A DNA stretch of 64,000 nt from DASYLJ01 sp964432595 (GCA_964432595.1 CAYSOF010000020.1:62001-126000); one strand, 5' to 3'; numbered from the stretch's first letter, positions 1 through 9,349 are shown. A program made the numbers and translations. The notes: generated by a model not told the origin, from the letters alone.

Positions 1-2558
1 TGCCGCGCCTGGCGCTCAAGCTCGCGACCGGTGCCGGCAAGACCACCGTGATGGCGATGCTGATCGCATGGCAGACGGTCAACGCCGTCAGGCGCCCGGG
101 GAGCAAGCTGTTCACGCGCGGGTTCCTGGTGTGCGCGCCGGGCCTGACCATCAAGGACCGGCTCCGCGTGCTCCAGCCGAACGACCCCGACGCCTACTAC
201 CGGGAACGCGAGCTGGTGCCGCCCGACATGCTCGACGCGGTCAACCACGCGAAGATCGTCATCACCAACTACCACGCCTTCAAGCTGCGCGAGCGCGTCG
301 GGCTGTCGAAGGGGGGACGTCAGCTCCTCCAGGGCCGCACCGGCACGGCGCCGCAGACGCTCGAGACGCACGGCCAGATGCTCCAGCGCGTCATGCCCGA
401 CCTGATGGGCATGAAGAACATCCTCGTCATCAACGACGAGGCGCACCACTGCTACCGGGAGAAGCCCCCCGAGCCGGCGGAGGAAGCGCTCAGAGGCGAC
501 GAGCGCAAGGAAGCCGAGAAGAACAACGAGGCCGCCCGCCTGTGGATCTCGGGACTCGAGGCGGTGAACCGCAAGCTCGGGGCGAGCCGCGTGTTCGACC
601 TCTCCGCCACGCCGTTCTTCCTCCGCGGCTCGGGCTATGCCGAGGGCGCGCTTTTCCCGTGGACGATGAGCGACTTCTCGCTGATGGACGCGATCGAATG
701 CGGCATCGTGAAGCTGCCGCGCGTGCCCGTCGCCGAGAACATCCCCGGCGATGAGATGCCGATGTTCCGCAACCTGTGGGAGCACATCCGCAAGGACATG
801 CCCAAAGCGGGACGGAGCAAGGGCGGCGATCTCGATCCGACCAAGCTGCCCACGCGCCTGCTGACGGCGCTGCACGCGCTGTACGACCACTACGAGAAGA
901 CGTTCGCATTGTGGCAGGAGAACGGCATCAAAGTGCCGCCCTGCTTCATCGTTGTTTGCCAGAACACCGCCATCTCGAAGCTGGTGTACGACTTCGTCGC
1001 AGGGTTTCAGCGCCCGAACTCGGACGGCTCGTCATCGTTCGTCCCGGGCGCCCTGCGGCTGTTCCACAACTTCGACGCCGACACCGGGACTCCCTTCCCG
1101 CGACCCAATACGCTCCTCATCGACAGCGAACAGCTCGAGGCGGACGGGGCGCTCGACGACGGATTCCGAGGCCTCGCGGCGGACGAGATCGAACGCTTCC
1201 GGCGCGAGAAGATCGAGCGCACCGGCGATCCGCACGCCGCCGAACGCATCACCGATCAGGAGCTACTGCGCGAGGTGATGAACACCGTCGGCAAGCCCGG
1301 ACAGCTCGGCGAGGGCATCCGCTGTGTGGTCTCGGTGTCGATGCTGACGGAGGGCTGGGACGCGAACACGGTGACGCACGTGCTCGGCATCCGCGCCTTC
1401 GGCACGCAGCTCCTGTGCGAGCAGGTGGTCGGTCGCGCGCTGCGCCGCCAGTCGTACGCGCTCAACGACGACAGGAAGTTCGACGTCGAGTATGCCGACG
1501 TGTTCGGCATCCCGTTCGACTTCACCGCCAAACCCGTCATCGCGCCACCGCAGAAGCCGCGGGAGACGGTGCAGGTGAAGGCGATGCGCCCCGAGCGCGA
1601 CGCGCTGGAGATCCGTTTTCCCCGCGTCCAGGGCTACCGAGTCGAGCTTCCGGAAGAGCGTCTCGACGCCACCTTCACCGTCGACTCGGTGCTCGACCTC
1701 ACTCCCGATCTCGTCGGGCCGTCGGTCACCCGCAACAAGGGCATCGTGGGCGAAGAAGTCGACCTGAGCCCCAAGTACCTGGGCGACGTTCGGCCCTCGA
1801 CGATCGTCTTCCATCTGACGCGGCATCTGCTCGAGGGGCACTGGCGCGATCCGGGGGAGGCCCCGAAGCTGCACCTCTTCGGCCAGCTGAAGCGCATCAC
1901 CAGACAATGGCTCGAGACGTGTCTCCGCTGTTCGGGCGGAACGTATCCGGCGCAGCTCCTGTATCGGGCGCTGGCCGATGAGGCGTGCAACCGCATCACC
2001 GCGGGCATCACGCGGCGGTTCCTGGGCGAGCGGCCCATCAAGGTGCTGCTCGATCCCTTCAACCCGACGGGCTCGACCAGCCACGTGCGATTCACCACCT
2101 CGCGGAGTCATCGCTGGGAGACGAGCCCGACGCGGTGCCACGTCAATTGGGTGGTCCTCGACAGCGACTGGGAAGCCGAGCTGTGCCGTGTGGTCGAGTC
2201 GCATCCTCGCGTGTGCGCGTATGTGAAGAATCACAACCTCGGGCTCGAGGTCCCGTACCGGCACGGCTCGGATATCCGGCGCTACCTGCCCGACTTCGTC
2301 GTCATGGTCGACGACGGGCACGGCGCGGACGACCTCCTGCACCTCGTCGTCGAGATCAAGGGCTACCGCCGCGAGGATGCGAAGGAGAAGAAGGCGACGA
2401 TGGAGACGTACTGGGTGCCCGGCGTGAACCACCTCGGCAGCTACGGGCGCTGGGCGTTCACCGAGCTGACGCAGGTGTACGAGATCGAATCGGACTTCGA
2501 GGCGAAGGTGCGGGAGGAGTTCGACCGCATGATCGCGTCGTCCACCAGAGCCCGCTGA
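1..2558 (+). CDS. Type III-like restriction enzyme, Res subunit (5' partial)
   Basis: The reading frame is open from base 3, so the N-terminus lies outside the window. The visible part is a superfamily 2 helicase. Walker A (GAGKT, bases 33-47) and a DEAH-type Walker B (DEAHH, near base 435) are followed by a C-terminal motor half with an AFGTQLLCEQVVGRALRR-like segment. The last 130 residues contain a PDF...EIKGYR pattern (around 2290-2365), as in PD-(D/E)XK nucleases. Type III Res proteins pair an ATP-driven motor with such a nuclease and work in complex with a Mod methyltransferase. The Mod gene starts 5 bp downstream, so the two are surely cotranscribed. The order res then mod is the reverse of the classical EcoP1/EcoP15 arrangement. 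The family is clear; the exact restriction type is inferred. Confidence 0.88.
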   Translation, partial: PRLALKLATGAGKTTVMAMLIAWQTVNAVRRPGSKLFTRGFLVCAPGLTIKDRLRVLQPNDPDAYYRERELVPPDMLDAVNHAKIVITNYHAFKLRERVGLSKGGRQLLQGRTGTAPQTLETHGQMLQRVMPDLMGMKNILVINDEAHHCYREKPPEPAEEALRGDERKEAEKNNEAARLWISGLEAVNRKLGASRVFDLSATPFFLRGSGYAEGALFPWTMSDFSLMDAIECGIVKLPRVPVAENIPGDEMPMFRNLWEHIRKDMPKAGRSKGGDLDPTKLPTRLLTALHALYDHYEKTFALWQENGIKVPPCFIVVCQNTAISKLVYDFVAGFQRPNSDGSSSFVPGALRLFHNFDADTGTPFPRPNTLLIDSEQLEADGALDDGFRGLAADEIERFRREKIERTGDPHAAERITDQELLREVMNTVGKPGQLGEGIRCVVSVSMLTEGWDANTVTHVLGIRAFGTQLLCEQVVGRALRRQSYALNDDRKFDVEYADVFGIPFDFTAKPVIAPPQKPRETVQVKAMRPERDALEIRFPRVQGYRVELPEERLDATFTVDSVLDLTPDLVGPSVTRNKGIVGEEVDLSPKYLGDVRPSTIVFHLTRHLLEGHWRDPGEAPKLHLFGQLKRITRQWLETCLRCSGGTYPAQLLYRALADEACNRITAGITRRFLGERPIKVLLDPFNPTGSTSHVRFTTSRSHRWETSPTRCHVNWVVLDSDWEAELCRVVESHPRVCAYVKNHNLGLEVPYRHGSDIRRYLPDFVVMVDDGHGADDLLHLVVEIKGYRREDAKEKKATMETYWVPGVNHLGSYGRWAFTELTQVYEIESDFEAKVREEFDRMIASSTRAR

Positions 2559-2563
2559 CCATC

Positions 2564-5323
2564 ATGGCGAAGCCGCGCAAGACCGTCACGACGCTCAAGC
2601 ACGACACCGCGAAGCGCAAGAACATCCCCACGGCCGAATACCAGTCGGTCGTCGAGAAGGCCGCGCAGAAGCCCGTCGAGCTGCGCTATCCCCGCAATCC
2701 TGACCTCGACCCGCAGCTCGTGTGGCGCGGCAAGGACGAGCAGGACTGGAGCGACCTCGTCGTCCACGCGCCGCCGCTCTACATCCAGGAGAAGGTGCAG
2801 CCGAAGGCGCTGATCGACGATCTGCTGCGCCAGAGCCGCGACGCGCGCACGCAGGAGCCGGGCGCCCAGGCCGACCTGTTCGCCGACTTCAACGGCATCC
2901 CGGAAGGCGCCGACAAGACCGAGTTCTACCGGCACGACCAGAACTGGTCGAACCGCATGATCCTCGGCGACTCACTGCAGGTGATGGCGAGCCTCGCCGA
3001 GCGCGAAGGCCTGCGCGGCAAGGTGCAGTGCATCTACCTCGATCCGCCCTACGGCATCCGCTTCAACAGCAACTTCCAGTGGTCGACGACGAGCCGGGAC
3101 GTGAAGGACGGCAAGGCCGATCACATCACGCGCGAGCCGGAGCAGGTGAAGGCGTTCCGCGACACGTGGCGCGATGGCATCCATAGCTATCTCACGTACC
3201 TGCGCGACCGGCTCACGGTGGCGCGTGATCTCCTCGCCGATTCAGGCTCCATCTTTGTGCAGATCGGTGATGAGAACGTGCACCGCGTGCGGGCGGTGAT
3301 GGATGAGGTTATTGGCGAGGACAACCATTGCGGGCAGATCACGGTCACGAAGACTGCGGGGCAGAGCTCGGAGCTGATCGCGGGCACCGCTGACTTCGTG
3401 CTCTGGTATGCAAAGCGCAGATCGGCGATCAAGTTCCGCAATCCGCTGCTCGCTAAGGGGTTCGAGGCGGACAAATCCGGGGTGTATCGATGGGTGCGCG
3501 AACCAGCCGGTTCCGCGCGTCCGCTCCTCGACGAAGAACGATTGGCCGGCCAGACCACGAACGTGTTCGCCCTGGACAACATCTCGTCCCAGCGTCCTCC
3601 CGGGGATTTCCCCGTGCAGTTCTGCGGGCGAACTTTCGGTCCGGGGAAGGGTTACTGGAAAACTGGCGAGTTGGGCATGAAGCGGTTGATCCGAGCGAAC
3701 CGCATCGGCCAAGCTGCCAGCAGCCTTCGATACGTTCGCTTCCTGGACGACTTCCGGGCGCAAGCCATTGGCAACGTGTGGGGCGACACGGGAACAGGCA
3801 GCTTCACGGACGAGAAAATTTACGTCGTTCAGAGCGGGACGAAGGTTGTGCAGCGCTGCGTTCTCATGGCCACCGACCCCGGCGACCTCGTGCTCGACCC
3901 GACCTGCGGCTCCGGCACAACCGCCTACGTTGCCGAGCAGTGGGGCCGACGCTGGATCACCATCGACACCTCCCGCGTCGCCCTGGCTCTCGCGCGCGCC
4001 CGCATCATGGGCGCCCGCTACCCCTTCTATCTCCTCGCCGACTCGCGCGACGGCCAGATGAAGGAAGCCGAGATCACCCGCACCGCGCCGAGCACGAAGC
4101 CCTCGCACGGCAACATCCGCCACGGTTTCGTCTACGAGCGCGTGCCGCACGTAACGCTCAAGTCGATCGCCAATAACGCGGAGATCGACGTGATTTGGGA
4201 GAAGTGGCAGGCGGTGCTCGAGCCGCTACGCGAGAAGCTGAACGCGACGCTCGGGGAACCCTGGCAGGAGTGGGAGGTGCCGCGCGACGCCGATCCGACC
4301 TGGTCGAAGACCGCGCGCGCGCTCCACACCGACTGGTGGGAAGCCCGCATCGCACGTCAGAAGGAGATCGACGCGTCGATCTCCGCGAAGGCCGAGTACG
4401 AATACCTCTACGACAAGCCCTACGACGACAAGCGCAAGGTCCGCGTCGCCGGGCCGTTCACGGTCGAGAGCCTGAGTCCGCACCGCGTGCTCGGCGTCGA
4501 CGAGAACGACGAGCTGATCGACACGCTCCGCGACGCCGGCGATGGCTACGCCGCCACGCAGTCCTTCCCGCAGATGATCCTCGAGAACCTGAAGATGGCC
4601 GGCGTCCAGCAGGCCCACAAGGAAGACCGGATCGCGTTCACCGCGCTCACGCCGTGGCCCGGCGAGCTGGTGTGTGGCGAGGGGCGCTACCTCGAGGGCG
4701 ACACCGAGAAGCGAGCCGCCATCTTCATCGGGCCCGAGTTCGGCACCGTGCAGCGCGCCGACCTGGTCGCCGCCGCCCGCGAGGCCGGCGACGCCGGCTT
4801 CGACGTGCTCGTCGCCTGCGCGTTCAACTATGAGGCCCACGCCACCGAGTTCAACAAGCTGGGCAGGATCCCCGTGCTCAAGGCCCGCATGAACGCCGAC
4901 CTGCACATGGCCGACGACCTGAAGAACACCGGCAAGGGCAACCTCTTCGTCATCTTCGGCGAGCCGGACATCACGGTGCTGCCCGAGACGGGCGGCAAGC
5001 TCCGCGTGAAGGTGAACGGCGTCGACGTCTTCAAGCCCCAGACCGGCGAAGTCGTGAGCGACGGCGCCGACGGCATCGCCTGCTGGTTCGTCGACACCGA
5101 CTACGATGAAGAGAGCTTCTTCGTCCGCCACGCCTACTTCCTCGGCGCGAACGATCCCTATGGCGCGCTCCGCACCACGCTGAAAGCAGAGATCGATCCG
5201 GACGCCTGGGCGGCGCTCAACAGCGACGTGTCGCGGCCGTTCGAGAAGCCGAAGAACGGACGGATCGCGGTGAAGGTCATCAACCATCTGGGGGACGAGG
5301 TCATGAAGGTGTTCCGGGTCTGA
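2564..5323 (+). CDS. DNA methyltransferase, Mod subunit of the restriction system
   Basis: A 919-residue adenine/cytosine-N methyltransferase. The catalytic DPPY motif (residues 160-163) precedes the AdoMet-binding DPTCGSGTT motif (445-453), which is the beta-class order typical of Type III Mod proteins. A region of about 280 residues between the two motifs is the likely target-recognition domain. It is less GC-biased than its flanks, as expected for a rapidly exchanged segment. A long C-terminal region (470-919) includes an acidic-aromatic part of unknown role. The ATG lies 5 bp after the restriction subunit's stop; a much longer upstream extension of this frame overlaps that gene and was rejected. 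Expected role: to methylate the recognition site and guide the nuclease subunit. Confidence 0.88.
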   Translation: MAKPRKTVTTLKHDTAKRKNIPTAEYQSVVEKAAQKPVELRYPRNPDLDPQLVWRGKDEQDWSDLVVHAPPLYIQEKVQPKALIDDLLRQSRDARTQEPGAQADLFADFNGIPEGADKTEFYRHDQNWSNRMILGDSLQVMASLAEREGLRGKVQCIYLDPPYGIRFNSNFQWSTTSRDVKDGKADHITREPEQVKAFRDTWRDGIHSYLTYLRDRLTVARDLLADSGSIFVQIGDENVHRVRAVMDEVIGEDNHCGQITVTKTAGQSSELIAGTADFVLWYAKRRSAIKFRNPLLAKGFEADKSGVYRWVREPAGSARPLLDEERLAGQTTNVFALDNISSQRPPGDFPVQFCGRTFGPGKGYWKTGELGMKRLIRANRIGQAASSLRYVRFLDDFRAQAIGNVWGDTGTGSFTDEKIYVVQSGTKVVQRCVLMATDPGDLVLDPTCGSGTTAYVAEQWGRRWITIDTSRVALALARARIMGARYPFYLLADSRDGQMKEAEITRTAPSTKPSHGNIRHGFVYERVPHVTLKSIANNAEIDVIWEKWQAVLEPLREKLNATLGEPWQEWEVPRDADPTWSKTARALHTDWWEARIARQKEIDASISAKAEYEYLYDKPYDDKRKVRVAGPFTVESLSPHRVLGVDENDELIDTLRDAGDGYAATQSFPQMILENLKMAGVQQAHKEDRIAFTALTPWPGELVCGEGRYLEGDTEKRAAIFIGPEFGTVQRADLVAAAREAGDAGFDVLVACAFNYEAHATEFNKLGRIPVLKARMNADLHMADDLKNTGKGNLFVIFGEPDITVLPETGGKLRVKVNGVDVFKPQTGEVVSDGADGIACWFVDTDYDEESFFVRHAYFLGANDPYGALRTTLKAEIDPDAWAALNSDVSRPFEKPKNGRIAVKVINHLGDEVMKVFRV

Positions 5324-5345
5324 GAATTATTGGGAGTTTAGGCGG

Positions 5346-5387
5346 TTATACTCGATAGCGTGAATAACCAGGCATAAACGAGTATAA
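5346..5387. promoter_or_regulatory. AT-rich inverted repeat upstream of the AAA ATPase gene
   Basis: The 73-bp gap between the methyltransferase and the next gene is strikingly AT-rich for this genome. It carries a perfect 9-bp inverted repeat, TTATACTCG (5346-5354) and CGAGTATAA (5379-5387). A smaller GTTAT/ATAAC pair (5345-5349, 5364-5368) and two ATAAAC copies lie inside it. TATACT at 5347-5352 would serve as a -10 box, but no good -35 is spaced correctly. This is best read as a promoter/operator bound by an unidentified regulator. Confidence 0.45.
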
Positions 5388-5396
5388 ACAACGCTC

Positions 5397-6587
5397 ATGG
5401 ACCCGATCGCGAACCCCTTCTCGCCAGGCGCAGGGGCTCCGCCGCCCGAGCTGGTAGGCCGCGACCCCGTTCTGGAGCAGGCCCGAATCCTTCTCGGTCG
5501 TGTCAAGGAACGGCGGCCCGAGAAGAGCATGCTGCTGACTGGTCTGCGTGGCGTGGGCAAGACGGTGTTGCTCAACGAGATCGAGCGCCTGGCCAAGCAG
5601 GCGGGCTACCGGACGATCTCGATCGAAGCGCACGAGGACAAGCCGCTCGGCCCGCTGATCGCGGCGCACTTGCGTACTCTGCTCTATGATCTCGATCGGT
5701 TGGCGGGAGCAGGCGACAGGGTACGGAGAGGCCTGCGCGTTCTGCGGAGCTTCATCGGCGGGCTCAGGATCACGATCGGGGACATCACGCTGGGGCTCGA
5801 CATCGACCCGGAGGCGGGCGCCGCGGACAGCGGCGACATCGAGATCGACCTTCCGAACCTCTTGGTCGCGATCGGGGAGGCCGCCGAGGAGCGCAAGAGT
5901 GCGGTCGCCGTGCTCATCGACGAAATCCAGTACTTCGGGCAGCGGGAGCTCGGCGCGCTCATCATGGCCATGCACAGGCTGCAACAGCGTCAGCTCCCGA
6001 TCGTGCTGCTTGGGGCCGGCCTCCCGATCCTGCCGGGATTGGCCGGAGAGTCGAAGTCCTACGCCGAACGCCTGTTCAGCTTTCCCGATGTCGGTGCGCT
6101 ATCCGAAGAGGACGCCGCGAGAGCGTTGCGGGAGCCGGCGCAGGCGGCAGGCGTCGTGTTCGAGCCCGCCGCGCTGCGCGAGGTGTTTCGCCTCACCAAG
6201 GGATACCCGTACTTCATCCAGGAGTGGGGCTATCAGGCTTGGAACCTGGCCCCGAACAGTCCGATCACCGTAGAGATCATTCGCAGCGCCACCCCAACGG
6301 TCATCGCACGCCTCGACCAGAGCTTCTTCCGGGTTCGCTTCGATCGGCTGACACCCAGCGAACGCAACTTCCTGCGTGCGATGGCCGCTCTCGGTCCCGG
6401 GGCGCATCGCACGGGAGACATCGCCGCGGAGCTCGGCGTCAGAGTGACCAGCCTGGGACCGGTGCGCGCCAAGCTGATCAAGAAGGGGATGGTGTACAGC
6501 CCGGCGCATGGCGAGATGGCGTTCACCGTACCGCTGTTCGACGAGTTCATGATCCGTGCAATCCCCGAGTACCGCCGGCGTTCCTGA
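5397..6587 (+). CDS. AAA-family ATPase (Orc1/archaeal-ATPase-like) of the defence island
   Basis: A 396-residue P-loop ATPase. Walker A is GLRGVGKT (residues 49-56) and Walker B is LIDEIQ with Asp175-Glu176. Helical and winged-helix-like C-terminal segments follow (about 300-390), as in Orc1/Cdc6-like and archaeal MoxR-unrelated ATPases often annotated as 'ATP-binding protein'. No nuclease motif was seen. It sits behind its own AT-rich palindromic leader and 5 bp before the RelE/UvrD-type helicase, so those two genes form one unit. Proteins of this type often occur in mobile or defence loci, but the substrate cannot be told from sequence. A role in DNA handling or sensing with the helicase is inference. 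Confidence 0.72.
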   Translation: MDPIANPFSPGAGAPPPELVGRDPVLEQARILLGRVKERRPEKSMLLTGLRGVGKTVLLNEIERLAKQAGYRTISIEAHEDKPLGPLIAAHLRTLLYDLDRLAGAGDRVRRGLRVLRSFIGGLRITIGDITLGLDIDPEAGAADSGDIEIDLPNLLVAIGEAAEERKSAVAVLIDEIQYFGQRELGALIMAMHRLQQRQLPIVLLGAGLPILPGLAGESKSYAERLFSFPDVGALSEEDAARALREPAQAAGVVFEPAALREVFRLTKGYPYFIQEWGYQAWNLAPNSPITVEIIRSATPTVIARLDQSFFRVRFDRLTPSERNFLRAMAALGPGAHRTGDIAAELGVRVTSLGPVRAKLIKKGMVYSPAHGEMAFTVPLFDEFMIRAIPEYRRRS

Positions 6588-6592
6588 TCCCC

Positions 6593-8689
6593 ATGGAATT
6601 TCGCATCGCGGACACCTTCACCGACAGCCTCGCTCGCTTGACCGGCGAGGAGCAGAAGGCCGTCAAGACGACGGCTTTCGACCTCCAGCTCGATCCCTCC
6701 AGCCCGGGCATGCGCTTCCACCGCCTCGACAAGGCGCGCGACAGGCGATTCTGGTCGGTGCGCGTCACCAGCGATCTTCGGCTGATCGTGCACCGCAGCG
6801 ACGCGAGCCTGCTCCTCTGCTACGTCGGGCATCACGACAAGGCGTACGACTGGGCCGAGCGGCGGAAGCTCGAGACGCACCCCAGGACGGGCGCCGCCCA
6901 GCTCGTGGAGATCCGTGAGACGGTGCAGGAGATCGTCGTCCCGGTTTATCTACGCTCCGAGCCCGGGCCGACGCCGACGGCGCCCCTGCTCGCCGCCCGC
7001 TCCGACGACGAGCTACTCGGCTTCGGCGTTCCACCCGAGTGGCTCGCGGACGTCAAGCAGGCTACCGAGGACACGCTGCTCGCGCTCGTCGAGCATCTGC
7101 CCGCCGAAGCGGCGGAGGCGGTGCTCGAGATCGCCACCGGCGGCACCCCGCGCGCTGCGGAACCCTCCGCGCCGATCGAGCCGTTCGAGCACCCCGACGC
7201 GCTCCGCCGCTTCCGCGTGATGGCGAACGTCGAAGAGCTCGAGCGTGCGCTCGAGTTCCCTTGGGAGAAGTGGACAGTCTTCCTCCATCCCGACCAGCGC
7301 GAGTTGGTCGAACACGACTGGCAGGGCCCCGCGCGCGTCACCGGCTCGGCCGGTACGGGAAAGACCATCGTGGCGCTGCATCGCGCCGTTCACCTCACCC
7401 GCCGGCACGACGACGCGCGTGTTCTCCTGACGACCTTCTCGGACACGCTCGCGCACGCGCTCCGCACGCAGCTCCGGCGACTGCTCGGCAACGAGCCCCG
7501 TCTCGCCGAGCGCATCGACGTGTACTCGCTCGACGCGATCGGGCTCCGTCTCCATAAGGCCCACCTCGGCCTGCCGTCCGTGGCGGCGCGCGAGGTCGTG
7601 GCCGGACTGATGCGCGCGGCCGCGACCGCCGTCGAGGGCCACAAGTTCGCCATGCCGTTCCTGATGGCCGAATGGGATCACGTCGTCGACGCCTGGCAGC
7701 TCGAGAGCTGGGAATCGTACCGTGACGTGACCCGCCTGGGGCGACGGACGCGCCTGACCGAGCGACAGCGCGCGCTGACTTGGGCGATCTTCGAACGGGT
7801 GCGCGCCGCGTTGCGAGAGCAGGGGCTGATCACCGGCGCTGAGCTCTTCACGCGGCTGGCGACCACCCTGTCGGCGAGCGACAGGGGGCCGTTCGACTTC
7901 GCCGTCGTCGATGAGGCGCAAGACCTCGGTGTCGCTCACCTGCGCTTCTTCGCCGCGCTTGCGGGCCGCCGCCCGGACGCGTTGTTCTTCGCGGGGGACC
8001 TTGGGCAGCGCATCTTCCAGCAGCCGTTCTCGTGGAAGGCGCTCGGTGTCGATGTGCGCGGGCGCTCCCGGACACTGCGCGTCTGCTACCGCACTTCGCA
8101 CCAGATTCGGACGCACGCCGACCGCTTGCTCGGATCGGCGGTCACCGACGTCGACGGCAACGCCCAGACCCGCGCGGGCACCGTATCGGTGTTCAACGGG
8201 CCACCGCCGATCGTCCGCATCCTGGCGGACGAGCCGGAGGAGAGCACGGCCGTCGCCGCCTGGATCGCCGACCGCCTGGCTGACGGCGTCCTGCCACACG
8301 AGATCGGCATCTTCGTGAGGTCCGTCGCACAGCTCCATCGGGCACGCGCGGCCGTCGAGCGGGCTGGCCTCCCGTTCAAGGTTCTCGACGACCACGTCGA
8401 AACGGTGACCGGTCAGTCCTCGCTCGGTACCATGCACCTCGCCAAGGGGCTCGAGTTCCGAGCGGTCGCGGTCATGGCATGCGACGATGAAATCATGCCG
8501 TGGCAGGCGCGTATCGAGTCGGTCGGCGACGAGGGCGACCTGCAGGAAGTGTACGAGACGGAGCGCCATCTGCTCTACGTCGCGTGCACCCGCGCTCGCG
8601 ATCACCTGCTGGTGACGAGCGTCGAGCCGGGCTCGGAGTTCCTCGATGATCTGCGGGTTTCCTCGAGAGGCGCGAAAGAGTCGACATGA
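6593..8689 (+). CDS. RelE/ParE-like N-terminus fused to a UvrD-type helicase
   Basis: A 698-residue protein starting at the ATG 5 bp after the ATPase gene. Residues 1 to about 80 look like a RelE/ParE toxin fold: an FxxSLxRL-type helix, then a short strand pattern ending RFWSVRVTSDLRLIVHR. From about residue 215 it is a superfamily 1 helicase, with Walker A GSAGTGKT (251-258), DEAQD (440-444), and a C-terminal motif VI region near YVACTRARDHL. Helicases of this type unwind or translocate on DNA and are common in antiphage loci. Whether the N-terminal domain keeps RNase activity or only serves for binding is unknown. The stop is followed in the same frame by a DUF433 remnant. Confidence 0.78.
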   Translation: MEFRIADTFTDSLARLTGEEQKAVKTTAFDLQLDPSSPGMRFHRLDKARDRRFWSVRVTSDLRLIVHRSDASLLLCYVGHHDKAYDWAERRKLETHPRTGAAQLVEIRETVQEIVVPVYLRSEPGPTPTAPLLAARSDDELLGFGVPPEWLADVKQATEDTLLALVEHLPAEAAEAVLEIATGGTPRAAEPSAPIEPFEHPDALRRFRVMANVEELERALEFPWEKWTVFLHPDQRELVEHDWQGPARVTGSAGTGKTIVALHRAVHLTRRHDDARVLLTTFSDTLAHALRTQLRRLLGNEPRLAERIDVYSLDAIGLRLHKAHLGLPSVAAREVVAGLMRAAATAVEGHKFAMPFLMAEWDHVVDAWQLESWESYRDVTRLGRRTRLTERQRALTWAIFERVRAALREQGLITGAELFTRLATTLSASDRGPFDFAVVDEAQDLGVAHLRFFAALAGRRPDALFFAGDLGQRIFQQPFSWKALGVDVRGRSRTLRVCYRTSHQIRTHADRLLGSAVTDVDGNAQTRAGTVSVFNGPPPIVRILADEPEESTAVAAWIADRLADGVLPHEIGIFVRSVAQLHRARAAVERAGLPFKVLDDHVETVTGQSSLGTMHLAKGLEFRAVAVMACDDEIMPWQARIESVGDEGDLQEVYETERHLLYVACTRARDHLLVTSVEPGSEFLDDLRVSSRGAKEST

Positions 8690-8809
8690 CTGGACAGCTC
8701 GATCGTCGTCGATTCCGGCGTATGCCACGGAACGCCGTGCGTCAGAGGCACTCGCGTCATGGTGTGGCAGGTCGTGCAGCTTCTCGCGAACGGTGACTCG
8801 GTCGACGGA
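8690..8809 (+). pseudogene. DUF433 antitoxin-like gene, truncated remnant
   Basis: Directly after the helicase stop, the same frame encodes a peptide reading SIVVDSGVCHGTPCVRGTR, then VMVWQVVQLLANGDSVDG. This matches the core of DUF433 (VapB-like antitoxin) proteins, which usually continue with an EEIL..YP.L helix. That helix is missing. After about base 8809 the frame turns into Arg-rich nonsense, the antisense of the neighbouring gene. There is also no normal start codon, though an ATG at 8686 lies one frame off. I read this as a broken gene marking the right edge of the island. Its usual toxin partner, a DUF5615 PIN-like protein, is absent. Confidence 0.6.
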
Positions 8810-8821
8810 CCCGATAGCAGG

Positions 8822-9349
8822 TCACCTCGCCGCCGCCGACGGCGCACACGTGAACCGGCGCCGGCTCGCGTCCAGCTCCGCGAGCCGCGCCTCGTCGGCG
8901 ACGAGCGTCCGCGACAGCACGAGCCCGCGCGTGCTCGGCGCGTCGACGCGCACCGCGCCCGCCGGCAGGTCGACGGTCGCCCCCGGCGACGCGATCACGA
9001 GATCGACGCGGCCGTCCGTCGCCTGGCGGTCGTTCCGCACGAAGAAGTTGTCGGTGTTGTCGGCGAACATCGACACCGACCAGTACGTGTCGCGCGGGAC
9101 CTCCGCCGTGACGCGCACCGGGCCGTCGGCGACGTCGAAGACGCAAATCGAGTAGAGCAGGTCGGGGCTCGGACGGACGATGGCGCGCGCGGTCTCGTCC
9201 GCCCGCGGCGCGAACGTCGGGACGTTGTTGCCGCCGAGATCCGCGATCCGTGCCATCGTGACGCGCATGATGGCGCGCGGGATCGCCCACACCGCGACGA
9301 CGTGCACGACCGCCGCGCCGGCGAGCGCCGCGAGGACCCAGCGCCTCAC
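8822..9349 (-). CDS. DUF1254-type exported/membrane-anchored protein
   Basis: A 175-residue protein with an N-terminal membrane segment (RRWVLAALAGAAVVHVVAVW). It is followed by a DUF1254-like region with the family's typical YWSVSMFADNTDNFFVRND stretch. The GTG start at 9349 overlaps the stop of the upstream DUF1214 gene as GTGA and has a GAGGG ribosome-binding site; a GTG two codons earlier is the alternative. DUF1254 and DUF1214 are normally found together, either fused or as adjacent small genes, and their biochemical role is not established. It is the third gene of a three-gene overlapping operon. Confidence 0.75.
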   Translation of the reverse strand: MRRWVLAALAGAAVVHVVAVWAIPRAIMRVTMARIADLGGNNVPTFAPRADETARAIVRPSPDLLYSICVFDVADGPVRVTAEVPRDTYWSVSMFADNTDNFFVRNDRQATDGRVDLVIASPGATVDLPAGAVRVDAPSTRGLVLSRTLVADEARLAELDASRRRFTCAPSAAAR

